64,000 bases of DNA from Malaya genurostris (taxonomy: Eukaryota > Arthropoda > Insecta > Diptera > Culicidae): assembly GCF_030247185.1 (NCBI RefSeq), contig NC_080571.1, positions 7,251,001 through 7,315,000 of the forward strand, read 5' to 3'. A program made the translations under genes and the position numbers. Under the pieces are notes generated by a model. It saw only the letters and a program-made list of their open reading frames with translations. It ran no database searches and was not told the DNA's origin. This document shows positions 23,706-35,537 of the stretch, in pieces (the first letter of the stretch is position 1; every line of letters begins with the position of its first letter).

Positions 23706-26700
23706 TAATTATAAACAATATGAACTGAATATTATTGACAGATATCTAACCTCTTAAAGTTATAGACATCAGCAGTTATTGTTCAATACTCATAGCAGCC
23801 AGAGCCATCTTTTGAATACGGGCCGTACTAATTTGTACTCTCAACATTTGCTTGGATTTTTAAGGAATCCGTGAGTCACTTTTTTATTATTGTTTGCCTA
23901 TGGTGCGATATGCGAACAACCATAACTTTGTCATTTCCGAAACGGTATATAAATCATTAAACTTGACATAGGTACTCCGATTTGGCGAAACTTGGCACAT
24001 CTCTGCAGTATGGTAAGCCATTCGTTTTGCTCGGATGTAGAGACCGATTCAACCTAAGGCTGATTCAGAAAAAAAAAAGGATGTGTTATGCAAGCCTTTT
24101 CTTCAGATCGCTGTAACTCGGAAACAATTTGCACCGTAACAAAATGCAATGGTTTTTATAACCTTCAAAAATTAGTCACAAAAAAGGTTTGGAAAAACCC
24201 TTCCTTCAATGTTTTACAATCGTATTTTCATGTGATGTTCATGTCCTTGTTTTATGATGAAGAAGTAACAAATAAAACAATTTACTGATGTTTGCAAAAC
24301 TATAACCATTTGCACCATTTTGACAAGTAAAACATGATTTTACACACACAAGAACAGTTATACTAAATAAACGATAACTTATTGATACTGCGTATCAACA
24401 AAAATCTAAGTTCTTTGAATTTTATGTCTAAATACCTCGAAAAAAGACACATGTAGAAGAAAAGTCACCAAGGAAAAATTTATAGCTTTTGATCTGTAGA
24501 ATTATACTTTGAGGTTTACATTACAATTTTTGATCGCAGTTCAAATTTCGCAAATCTTGGTTCTATTCGCAAGTTTGAAATAGAACTTTTGGAAAAATAA
24601 TTGAAAAGATGATTCATTTAATTTTACTTTCTGAATTAACTTTTCGATTCTTGAAAAAAATTCGTCTTTTGGCACTAAAAATTCCTTGCTCTTCATTCTA
24701 CGGAGCCGGGATGAATCAACTTTTCAGTGGGCATGTTTGTAGCAAAATTTAGATTCCAGCTCCTGGCACCTTACCATGTTCCGTTTGGAATTTGTAAAGA
24801 CTATGAAAAATTTGTGCGAAATTGCGTAATTTGAAAATTAAAATTGTGACAAGAGACGCGGAAGAAGTGAACTCACCCGCACCAAGTAAAAATTTAAGAA
24901 GACTTGAGAACCACAAAAGATTCGACGGCTGAGAAAAAAAAGTATTTAACGAAATGCAGTTAATTATTTAAAAAAATAACTTTTTTCTTCATAGATCCAG
25001 CATCACTGCTGCTAGCAGTTGTAATATTATTTGTCTCTTTTTTATTGTGGTGTAACGGAAAATCTGTGGGCAGAGTTTCATCCAAATTGGCGAAAGTAAA
25101 AAAAAAGCATCACTACAATAAACAAAGTTTTGTTTATTCTTCGGAAGTTCCTATATAAAAGGGTTGATTTTTTCGTTATGGCTTCAAAATAGCTTAGTTC
25201 AATACTTGAAAAAAAAATTTAAATAATATCCAAATAGCTGTTATTTTTTCTTCTAATTTACACTCATTGTATATCCATGCGATTGAAATATAGAATGCGT
25301 AGCTTTCATTCGCTTATAAAAGATTACTTCAAAAGATATTCTCTCTGTCTCTCTAACTAAATTTAAATCACAAAATCATACTAATAACTAACCATTTTCA
25401 ATTATTATACGGCCGAAAGATTAATCCTAGTTGGTTTGTGGTATGCATGACACATAATCGAATTGCTTGTTCTCCACACAGCTACAGGCACATTTTCAAT
25501 ATTGCTTGACATCGACAACAAACCGATCAACTTGATTTTCATTGCCTATACCAGAAATGAAATTTAATTGTTTTCCAATCGAACATCCCATCCCGTCGGT
25601 TCCTTGCCGTTCGCCATTGGTTCAAAATTTGCCCGAAGCCATTAAGTTGTGTACATATTGAATTCCATAATTTTGCATCTATAATCACGATTGGTTATTT
25701 AGCTGGGTTTGTGCTTATGAAGCCATAAATGAATGCTTCAGTGCAAAACAAAGCAGAAACACAATTATTATTCGCCAAATGTCAGAAATCTATAAATTGC
25801 ATTATTACGCTATCAATCGAATCTGGCTCGCAGCCTCGGTCCGGATAAACAAGCAAACGTTTCGGAGTGAGCTGAAAGAAATAGGATACCATGTGGGAAT
25901 GTGCTGGATATGATGATACGGCTTTGAAAATTTGATTCGAAAATCATTATTTGTTTGCCGTATCAGCTCACGTCTGCATGAAGGATTCTAGTCCTGAACT
26001 AGTTGAACCCGGCGGCTGCTAAACCGCTAAAACCAAACCGATTAGTGGAAATGCGATGGCAATAACCTCACTTACCAGAGTGTTGCTAATAAGTTATATC
26101 TTTTTTGGTTTCTGCTTTGCCACCAAAGCAGGATAGGATTGCATTTGAAGCGAATGCAAGCAATCGTTAATCTGTGCATAATTGTTTCGCAGCAGAACTT
26201 CACTCGGGATTATTTTTGCGTTCTGCTGATAATGGTCCGATGGCGAAAACCTATTCGATGTGATAATGTTTGTTCGGGAAAGTTTTTCCCATTCCCTCTA
26301 TCAGTGTTCGTTTGACTTCACCCTGAACCCCTCGCCCTGCGAACTGCTCGGAATGGCATAAGTCCGCGATTACCACCGTGGGAAACTCACGAACTGCAGC
26401 GTTTGTTTGTTGGGAAAAGGCCAACAATGCTCCGCGAGGACGGGGATAAGCTAATGGATGGAAAATAAAGTTATCCGAAAGCCATGTTCCATCGGTCTGT
26501 ATGTTCAGGTACAATGTATGTGAACCATGCGCTTATGATATCATTATGATTATCTTCTTCGGGCATCTGATCCCGGGGTGTATCTGTTTGGCGTGCGATT
26601 TCAGTTTGTATTTTTATGGGTTACGCGCGTACCACATTCCCTTCTGGGAATTTTCGGTCTGTTTGGTATTTATTCATTATTCAACACCGTGTTCCAAAAC

Positions 26701-27340
26701 TGTGCGTATGAGGTTAGAATGGACGGTAAAAATGTGTACCCTCATGATATTTGCCAAACCCATACAGCGAGGTCGAGTAAACTTCACATGCTTTTACGTG
26801 GCAAACAGAAAGTTTGGTGAAAGTATATTATTTGTTATTGTTTTATAGTTATCTTAGCTATTTACCGTTCTTGTGATATTGCGCATTTCAAAACAGACCA
26901 ACCTTCTTTTAGTTAATGTAATGCGTCACTAATTGTCATGCTGTTGTAGAATAATAAGCAGTAAAAGTCGAAATTCAAGTTGTTTTAAAATATCAATACT
27001 TTGGCGAGAGTCTTTTTAATATTTTTTTCTGTTCTAGTGTAGTGAATTTTGTTAGTAATCCAAAGTCAGATCACTGTTCTCAATTTTGAATGAAAACGAG
27101 ATAAAGATATTATCATTCAAAAAATATTAGCATGTCTTCAATTTTTTTAGCTGTAGAAAGTCAACGCTGCCAATATGAAATGCTGTGCATTTACGCGTTT
27201 TATTTGAAATAACATGACATTCGATTCAACCAATACCAACTGTTTGTCTTACTGATAATGTTCCTCGTGTTAGCGAATCTATATTCTTACGTCCGTCATC
27301 TTCTAGCGAAGTCATTCTACTGATACAATATTTGGACAAC
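23706..27340. other. Unassigned region
   Basis: AT-rich to about 25.4 kb, then more mixed composition. A minus-strand open stretch at 26251-26514 contains 'AVREFPTVVIADLCHSEQF' and could be an exon, but I recognise no family and the flanking splice signals are weak. No other gene, RNA or repeat is supported. Confidence 0.35.
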
Positions 27341-27349
27341 ATCCTTTAT

Positions 27350-28375
27350 AAAATTTCAGTAGGGCTTTGGACAAGGTTCTAGCACACGTACCGCTTTCAT
27401 TGAATTAGTAGACAATACAATTAGTGAGATTGACCAGAAAAACATGGTTGGTGTCTTATTTTTAGACCTCAAAAAAGCCTTTGACACTTTGGATCACAGT
27501 ATCCTCTTGGACAAACTTCAGTGCTACGGCATCAGGGCATCGCTCACTCTATTATCAGTAGATACTTGACAAACAGAAAACAATTCGTGTCCATCGAGGG
27601 CAACTGTAGCAATCTTGCTGCCATAAACATTGGAGTGCCACAGGGTAGCAATATAGGATCACTATTATTTCTTTTGTATATCAATCATATAGGTAACCTG
27701 CAACTCACGGGGACTACGCGATTATTTGCCGACGACACAGCTCTATTTTGTCCTAACAATGACATCAATGCTATTATAAACTCAATATAGAGCGATTAAA
27801 GTATTCTAGATCAATATTTTAGTACAAATTGATTGTTCTTAAATCTCATAAAAACTAAATATATGATTTTCCGATCTATAAGAAAAATAATTGCAATCCA
27901 TCGTTATATTATTGAAAAAGTGGACTTTCAAATATTTGGATATAAAACCTGGATTCACCATATTAAATCTATTGAAAAACATGCGGCATCCTACTGCGGT
28001 GCTTTTATTTTGCTTACATCCATTCATAGCTCATCTATTCGGTATCGGTAATCTAAAAAAATCCAAACTCTACAAAACAGGTGTCTCAAAATCATCTTCA
28101 TTAAACCTCTACTGTTTTCAAGCTTATTTTTGTACTTTGACAATACCCATAACATCTTACCTCTAGCATACTTATGTGATGTTCAAACATTACTGTTCGT
28201 TCATGATAACTTACACAACCCCAAAACTCACCATAATTTACAGTTTCCAACTTTAACTCACTATCGAACTACACACCGTAATAATAACTTGCTTCGCTCT
28301 CGAACAGTCACCAACATTAGTCAAAAAGAAATTCTTTTTGTTGATCCAATAAAATAAAACGCACTTCCACATTCT
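27350..28375 (+). pseudogene. Non-LTR retrotransposon reverse transcriptase remnant
   Basis: Reverse transcriptase landmarks appear in order across several frames: 'GVLFLDLKKAFDTLDHSILL' (catalytic Asp in the first motif), a frameshift near 27530, 'INIGVPQGSNIGSLLFLLYI' (GVPQGS motif) and 'RLFADDTALF' (FADD box). Stops and shifts then break the thumb and C-terminal region, which ends in 'LLFVHDNLHNPKTHHNLQF' and similar sequence. The motif spelling fits the CR1/L2 or Jockey groups. No endonuclease domain lies upstream, so the copy is 5'-truncated as well as mutated. A MITE begins right after its 3' end. Confidence 0.85.
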
Positions 28376-28383
28376 TGTATAAG

Positions 28384-28985
28384 CAGCCGAAAGCAGTTTC
28401 GCCGAGAACCATTTCGCCGAAAGGATAATTTCGCCGAATTCGTCATTAGTCTCAATATCGTAATTGGAATTGATAAAAAAAGACAAATAAAGAATGATTA
28501 TGTTTTCTCCCGTTTTGTTGGCCTACAATCGTACTTCTGATATGATCCAGAGACTTGAAAATTTTTTGTAGGTTTATTCATGATCCTCTGAACGCAATCC
28601 CTAAAATAACTTGTTGATTTTATTAGTGTGAAATTGTTTGCGGAATTTTCCGATTACTGAGTGCAGATGGAAAAATATCAAATGCGGCTTCGCCACATCG
28701 TTTTGTTCGTATGCTATCCGATCTTGCTACCGCTCGTTCGGGCCTAACTGAAGCAAAGAAACCCAGTATTGAGTAGACCGGGCAAACGAGGCGGTTACTG
28801 GTTTGTATGAAAGAGGCCGTCGCTACTGACGGCGGGTCGGCGGCCAACTCAGCTGGCGTCGCCTCGGCAACTTTGTGTCGACGAGCCATCTTGGCTTCGG
28901 TTATGTGGCTGTGCCACATGCGGAAATATAAAAACAAAAAGATATTTCTGACCCTAAAAAAATGACCCTTTCTGCGAAATGGGCT
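28384..28985 (-). mobile_element. CGGCGAAAT-repeat MITE, copy A
   Basis: The left end has several 'atttcgccgaaag' repeats (28396-28440) and the right end has 'gaccctttctgcgaaatggg'. The interior matches the copy at 30426-31138 in the opposite orientation, including a segment that reads 'ccgaagccaagatggctcg' on the minus strand and a stretch around 'aattggaattgat'. Edges are approximate, because a clean target duplication is not visible here. No transposase is encoded. A minus-strand open frame of about 100 codons crosses the middle, but its counterpart in the other copy is broken. Confidence 0.7.
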
Positions 28986-29186
28986 AATGATTTACTAGTT
29001 TGTGGGATGAAAAATCGCAGTAGGAAAAGTATGAGGCTCCAACACTATGAACAGCAAACAAAATAGACATTAGAAGCTGTTTAGTTTTTCCTGTGAGGCA
29101 GTGTTGATTCTAAGGACAATATTCGAAGTAGTTTTTTGATTTTGGAATATCTTATATGGATAGTCTCAGAACATACACAGATAATT
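28986..29186. other. Unassigned spacer
   Basis: This is a short AT-rich stretch without a recognised feature, between MITE copy A and the hairpin. Confidence 0.4.
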
Positions 29187-29244
29187 ATTTAGGGGTTAGC
29201 CAAATTTTGTACTAGGGCACATAACCGTTGGTTAACCCCTAAAT
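29187..29244. repeat. 17-bp stem hairpin
   Basis: 'atttaggggttagccaa' (29187-29203) and 'ttggttaacccctaaat' (29228-29244) are reverse complements at 16 of 17 positions, with a 24-base loop. It lies 70 bases upstream of the hammerhead candidate and may belong to the same element. Confidence 0.8.
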
Positions 29245-29313
29245 GACCAAACCTGCATCGGCCAGAATTAGTCAAAAACGCAAAACGAAAAGTGTTCTGT
29301 AAGTAGCAGAAAC

Positions 29314-29412
29314 TTTACGTCTGCTTAGCGGTTCAAATTGAACTGCCGAGTTTAGCACTAAGCAATTCAATTTGAACTGCTCTGCACTGATGAGTCAAAG
29401 ACGAAATGTAAA
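29314..29412 (+). ncRNA. Hammerhead ribozyme candidate, type III topology
   Basis: This would be a self-cleaving RNA motif. Stem III pairs 29314-29319 (tttacg) with 29407-29412 (tgtaaa), five Watson-Crick pairs and one G-U. The cleavage triplet is GTC at 29319-29321, so cutting is predicted between 29321 and 29322. Stem I is a hairpin from 29322 to 29386: TGC pairs with GCA, then a 2x2 internal loop, then about 19 mostly paired bases around 'gttcaaattgaac'. CTGATGA is at 29387-29393, stem II is GTC/GAC with an AAA loop (29394-29402), and GAAA is at 29403-29406. Every invariant core base is present. The internal loop near the core could provide the loop-loop contact known to aid natural hammerheads. 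Structure is inferred by eye. Confidence 0.75.
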
Positions 29413-30425
29413 AATAATAAACAGATAGTCTTAGTTACTTTTGCGTATAGACGAAGCAAGATTTTAAATTTAATTGTTTCAAGTTTCACCACAATTAAAA
29501 ATTGTCATGAGGCACCAGAAACTAAATAACTAGATTTTATATGCTTAGACTAAAATCAAATTAATAAGGAAAGATTTTTTATTTTGTGCGAAAACTATGA
29601 AATAACGCGATGTTTAATTTAATTTACACGAAATTATATTACGCGCCCCCAACGCTGCGCATAATTTGACGTTTCGGTGTATAAACAGTGTACAGTTAAT
29701 AGTATGAAATTCTTGGAGATTGCTAAAAATGTACAATGAATAAAATTTTGGAAAACATTCGTATTGCTTGGAAGCTTTGAGTTTGATCTTTCGTTTTTGA
29801 ATTAGGTAATTATGGCATATGGAGCCGACATTAACTTACTGTATTTTTTTATCACAATAAGATATTGGCCGGTGATGCATGAAATAACAAAAATGAACAA
29901 CAACATCATTATTCAACTGGTTGCAATTATGGCTTATTGACCGGAGTGCTTGAAGCACCAAAAAGAGATAATTTTTTCATCAGCTGAAGCCTTGCATTCT
30001 ACGAAGATGCACTTGACTTCATTTAACAAGGAAAAAATTAAATAATAAATTAATAAATTCTAGAAGTCTTTCTAGCCCTGCCTTTTTGGCTGTAAACAAG
30101 TAGGGACGTAAATATTGAATAAGTGCTGGTACTTTCAGCAAGCGTGGTGTGTAGCTCTGTGGCGTGTAATTTTTTTTACCTTGAAACACCCTGACACTAA
30201 CGATGGGATAAGCTGGAAGATTTGCAGGTAAAACTTTTCATTGATATTCAATAGAAAAAGTTTTACATTTATTATGAATTATCAGTATCAGCATAGATCC
30301 CGCAGACTGTAGACCATTAAGATGATCGAAGTCCATTGAAAATCGAATTCACCATCATTACAATTACAGAATAAGTAATTCCTTTATTTTCATCAATGTT
30401 AATTTATTTCATATCGGTTTTAACC
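29413..30425. other. Unassigned region
   Basis: This is AT-rich DNA between the ribozyme candidate and MITE copy B. It may include the remainder of the ribozyme-bearing element, but I could not define an end. Confidence 0.4.
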
Positions 30426-31138
30426 GGGAGCGAGTCATTTCGCCGAAAGCCATTTCGCCGAAAGCCATTTCGCCGAAAGTCATTTCGCCGAAAGAGTCAT
30501 TTCGTCGAACAAGTAATTTCGCCGAAAAGGTAATTTCGCCGAAAGGGTAATTTCGAATACATCATATAATTTTTTCTTGTGTTATTATGCCTCCTGTATA
30601 ACTGATGTGGCGCAACCACATAACCGAAGCCAAGATGGCTCGGCGGCATAAAGCCATACTCTTGCATACAAACCTGTAGCCGCGCCGTTGGCCCGGTCTA
30701 CTCAAAGCTAGGTTTCTTTGCTTCAGTTAGGTCCGGACGAGCGGGAGCAAGGTCGGACAGCACACGAATCAAATTGATGTGGCAAAGCCGCATTAGATAT
30801 TTTTTCACTTAGTAAACGGAAAATACCACATACATTTTCTTGGTAAATACACCTATGCAATTGCTTTGATGCTTAGTGACTAATTGTCAACAAGTTTCCT
30901 TGGGTACTCCATCCTGAGGTTCATGAATCAAGAACCATTCAAGAAGTACAATTGTATGTAAAAATTCAAGAAGTACAATTGTATGTAAAAAAACGGACGT
31001 TAACGTATTATCATTCATTTGTGTTTATTTTAAATCAATTCCAATCATAATATTAAGACAATTGCAGGAATCGGTGAAATGACCCTTTCGGCGAAATGGC
31101 TTTCGGTGAAACGGCTTTCGGCGAAATGACCCTGATCC
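30426..31138 (+). mobile_element. CGGCGAAAT-repeat MITE, copy B, with 9-bp target duplication
   Basis: Nine-base repeats, gttttaacc, flank the element (30417-30425 and 31139-31147). The left end carries seven or eight copies of 'catttcgccgaaag'-type sequence (30434-30555), and the right end carries the inverted form (31077-31130). The outermost bases are imperfect inverted repeats. Nine-base duplications and long subterminal repeats are typical of Mutator-like elements; the class is inferred. The interior repeats copy A in inverted orientation. A 27-bp direct duplication lies at about 30939-30992. Confidence 0.75.
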
Positions 31139-31147
31139 GTTTTAACC

Positions 31148-31461
31148 ATAATGGTCATTCGTCTAGGGGAACATTTCTAATATTTAACTGTGTTTTGGGG
31201 TATGGTTAATGTAAATGAGTAATAGTTTAGTGCAGGTATTTTCATGCAAATTTTCAAAATTATGAGTTTTTTCTATACGAATATTAAAAGATATACGTTT
31301 TTTTTTGTTTTGTCTTAGAAATGCTGAAACGTCGAGATCTGCTGTAACCTGAAATTTTCTTTTTAAGCCTCAGCGATTTTTTCAAAATAAAATGTGTTTG
31401 CGTTTCTCTATAGAAAGGTAAAAGAATTGTTGGAAAACCAGACTTTCGATCAGGGTGTCGG
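31148..31461. other. Unassigned spacer
   Basis: No gene or repeat is recognised between MITE copy B and the short tandem-core copy. Confidence 0.4.
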
Positions 31462-31905
31462 AGACACCTAGTGTAACATACTATTCGACTCAGCTCGACG
31501 AAATCGGAAATGTATGTGTTTGCATGTGTGAATTTGAAAATCTCATTTGAAAGCTACTATGAAATAATTGATCAAATTGAATGATCATATGACTAATTAT
31601 TCCGATTCTGTAGATATAATCTATTTTCAATCCGCACAATTTTATCAGATTTGACCAATTGTATCTCCTGAACCGGAAGTTCAAATATATTATTGTGAAT
31701 ACAGTTTGTTTGAAGAATGCTGCCGAAATTGTGACGTATGCGCTGAAGAATACTTTTGTTATCTACCCGAATCAATCTCAAAGGATTTGTCCGAATTGAA
31801 AATTATTTTTTTTTAATAAAAATAGTTTTGTAATGAGACTGTCTGAATGACAGGAGTAAGACATTATCACACCACTAGGCGGATTAAGAATAGGTTTTTT
31901 TCGAA
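31462..31905 (+). mobile_element. Short copy of the tandem-core composite repeat
   Basis: The left-end module ('ctattcgactcagctcgacg', 31480-31502) and the right-end module ('ttatcacaccactaggcgga', 31865-31884) are both present about 0.4 kb apart. The interior has at most one or two highly diverged core units. This shows the two end modules are constant and the number of cores varies. Confidence 0.65.
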
Positions 31906-33700
31906 GTAAAATCAGATTTCGACGTTTCATGCATTTCTAAAACATTTGGCCAAAAAATTGTTTTCAATTTAGGAAATCTCAAAACCCCGTACCAAAGTTT
32001 TCAACAAAAACATTTTATTTGTATGCGAATTTTCAAAGTTATACGTTATTTCTATAATAATTTTTAAAGTTTGGCGGCCTAATGCGATTTTATGTGATAC
32101 GTATCACCCGAAAAAAAAAACAGATTTGAGTGGTAAGTTTAACGATGTTTGGAGGTGTGATTGAAGCGTGTCAGTTTCAATAGCCCTCATGTCATTACGT
32201 CATGTCTCTCATGTTTCCCATCCGCCTTTTTTCTTCCAATCTCGTCCCCATCCTTTTCCAAAAGAACTCCACTCGCAATCACCAATCCAATTTACAATTT
32301 GCCCTCACTGGATATTGGTATATGAGACAAGCAAAAGAGCGAAAAAGTTATGATTTGGAAAGAGATTTGACGCTGAGGATTTGAAATGGGTTCAATCGTA
32401 AACTTTGCTCACAAGTCGCCGAACGTTTTGTTGTAAGTTTTGATGAAAAACAGATTTTTCGAGTTCGCTAATACGCTCGTTAGGAACTTCTATTTGGATG
32501 CACTGATCCTGACAGACGCACTGTATTTAAAATTTTTGATCTTGTAGTGACCAATAATAAGCAGCAGTTACTCATGAAGAAGCCAAGAGAAAGAACAAAA
32601 TTTTTGTATCGCATATTTTACATTGCTTCGTATAATATACAACTCATTGTCAACTTCGATTTCATCAACACTCGAGTAAGTTTAGAGAAATTCCACGCCA
32701 TATTGCAGCGTAGAGCACAAAAAAATTAATCGGGTAGATAATTTCCAATTTGGTTAACGGCAGTCAACGGATGTCGCTATATAAATACTTTCCTAAACGA
32801 AGCGAATCAAAACAATTTACCGGTGATTAGGAGCACGGTAGAGTACGCTTCAGCGAAAACACGGTGCTTTTTCAATTTCATTCAAATATCCCAATCGGAA
32901 ATTATCTGCGCAACATATCAAGTTACTCTGGAAAAGGGAAAAACGGAAAGCAAAATTCACTTAATCTTCGATCTGTTAGAAGCGACTTCCTTAATACACA
33001 CCCCATTGAACATTCGTCCAGTTCGAAGCATTGGCAGTCTGGAATGCCATTTTTTGGACTTGATATTCTGATGATTTTTTTTGTATTATGCCCATTTCAT
33101 CCTACCCGTTGTATGATTTTTTCTGCACAAAGCGCTTGAATGTTGCAAACCTATGCCGAAGTAAGAGGAATGCTCAAAAGGTATGGAATCTTCTCGGTTA
33201 TACTGGTGATTCTGCTTATGTACCGAACTTGTTTTTGTAATTTCTACAATACCAACGGTAGGACAAAATTGTTCATCGATCTCACCCTATTAAAACTGTC
33301 AGTGAAAAAAAAAATCAAATGGGACTGAAATTGAAAACGTAACGACGAGAATTATGTTACTTCTAGTTCAATTTTCAGAATATGCACTCCAAAGAAAATG
33401 ATACAAAATTAGACAGAGCTTGGCATGGAAATAGTACCGTACCTGGAACCATTAGAATTTATTTTTAGCAGGAATCAGCAACTGCAAGTACCGAGACAGA
33501 AAACCGAACACCGTAACCAATGCCAACCGTGTCTTGGTATGAGAGTGAAAGCTTTGCAAACACTACTGGCGCTTCATCAAGGTTAGACAAAAAAAACGAC
33601 AGATTACCGGGTCGACCTTAGGGAGCAGACAATGATCCAGTGTGACATGACAGGATAATAGCCGGCATAGCGGGAGTATAGGTGTCGACGTAAATGTCTT
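31906..33700. other. Unassigned region, possible LINE relic
   Basis: Around 32823-33070, one frame reads 'RSTVEYASAKTRCFFNFIQI', faintly like the post-reverse-transcriptase region of some Jockey-type LINEs. Without a catalytic motif I do not call it. No other feature is supported. Confidence 0.3.
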
Positions 33701-33719
33701 TCAAAACTGATGACGGGTC

Positions 33720-34722
33720 TGTTTACCAGTGTTGACAGGTTGATTGTGAGAAAACGTTTCGCATTCTCTTAGCATTGGTAGGTGATTTCACAGTAATCAT
33801 TCTTTTATCTGGCAAGCCCAGATGAATTGATTCAGTTTCTTGTTCCGTCCACACATGGGACGAAATCCGGTTGTAAGCAATCAACTTGAAATCCCAGCTC
33901 GTGAATACCACTTTCTGCTTTTTGGTTGACCTCACTCCATCCTGGATAATGGCATTCCATCCGTAAACCCCGAAAGCTCTGTTTTGATGTTGCTAGACAG
34001 GAAAGCGGTGATTTGGGGGAGACGGAACGCAACACAGAAAGATTTATTTATTATTGATCCATTCGATTCTTCGAATCGGGAGGATGAAAAGTGGAGCTGC
34101 CCTTCAGTGTCGAGAGCAAAATCGATTTAAATAACTTGTGCGCCAGCTATTCTTGATGGCTGCAAATTCCACCGAGTGTTTGATTTCGGTGTTTTCGCAG
34201 AGGCCATTATTTTTACTCCCAGGACGAGCTCGCTCACCGGCCCCGTTGGCATCCGAATTCGATTGAATGAACAGCTTGATAGCACTTTTGCTGTCTCGGT
34301 AAACAAAGGTGAAAAATATGTCCCCAGCTTCAATCCAGCAAAGATCCCTGTTGAGGATGGTTACCGCATTTTGTTGAAAATTCAATTAATGAAATTTAAT
34401 TCTTTGCCTCTTTCAACACGTCGGATAGCACCCGAGCCTTTTTCGATTCCAACAGCCTGGCAGCTGCTTTAAGACACTTCACATAGAATGATGCTATCGA
34501 AACATTCATCCAATATGGAAAACAGATAGGTGAAGTACAGGTGATGTCACCGATTGTGCACTGAATATGTACGAACACAAGCTCTTCGATAATAAACATG
34601 TCGTAACACTCAGGGCTTTGTTGAACCTCTTCCCATCCTCCCACCAGCAGGGTCGGAGTGTAAAACTCAAGACAATTTTGAGGCCAACTGTCGGAATTGC
34701 ATTTTCCATAGGTTGAAAGCAA
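33720..34722 (-). other. Unassigned open stretches, possible pseudogene
   Basis: Composition is less AT-rich than the surroundings, and minus-strand frames stay open in pieces: about 34722-34396, 34385-34104 and 33935-33723. Conceptual fragments include 'KAAARLLESKKARVLSDVLK' and 'AIKLFIQSNSDANGAGERAR'. Frames change between pieces, so if this is coding it is broken or spliced. I recognise no domain. It could be an old transposon gene, a host pseudogene, or chance. Confidence 0.25.
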
Positions 34723-34739
34723 CCTGGGGAAGCAGGATT

Positions 34740-35535
34740 ATGTTCATTTACGGTAAATAGGCTTATCTTGTCATTTCTCGGGATGTGGTTTACCGGAAGA
34801 TAATGTTGAAGTTCTTCTGTTTGATTATCTTTCTTCCAGTGAGGACGGTATGCTTCAAGACACTGTTTGAAGCACTACGGCATGCGAAATATCAAGTGTC
34901 TGATTTTAGCCTGATTATGCACTGGCAGTAGAACAGAATTTATTTGACTAGTGCCTTGTGGGCGGAGGAAAGATTTTGCAGTTTTTCGACGGTAGGAGCC
35001 GTTTTTTTTTCTCAGAATTCAGATTGGTTATCGACACTCATTTGCCTCTCGTCTCAACAAAACTTCTTGATCCTAGGTTGCGTAAACGGCAATGGTCACG
35101 GCCATCTGGCTATAGCTATATAGTTAATGAACACTTTTTATCTGCTATTATTGTAATTATCAAGAACAGTATGATGAAATTTTGATGAACGAAGTATAAA
35201 TGTTGGTATTGATACTGACAGGATTTGATTATTTTTGTGCGATGTAGAACTCGATTTTCAGATTAACATGTGATCTCTATCTCTTCGTATGACCCGAAAC
35301 GTAAGAAATTAGAAAAAGGGGTCTCTTATATTGAATATTTTTGTATTAATTAGTACTTTACCGTTATTACCTCTGTTTCTTGAGAAAAGCTATTTCTTCA
35401 TTCTGTTGTGAAATTTAAAATCTGTTGTAATATACTTTGCAATCGATTTATATTGTTGAAAATTATTGAATGACTGTCTTTTTTTTAAAAGAATTGAAGA
35501 TTGCATTGATTTTTGTGGAAACTTGCCCATATTAA
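34740..35535. other. Unassigned region
   Basis: This is AT-rich sequence with no recognised feature, up to the TA-flanked MITE at 35538. Confidence 0.4.
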
Positions 35536-35537
35536 TA

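Noticed and set aside
28623..28937. Protein-coding gene inside MITE copy A
   Set aside because: The matching segment in copy B is broken by stops. Only a short stretch is shared, and it is conserved as DNA rather than as a frame.
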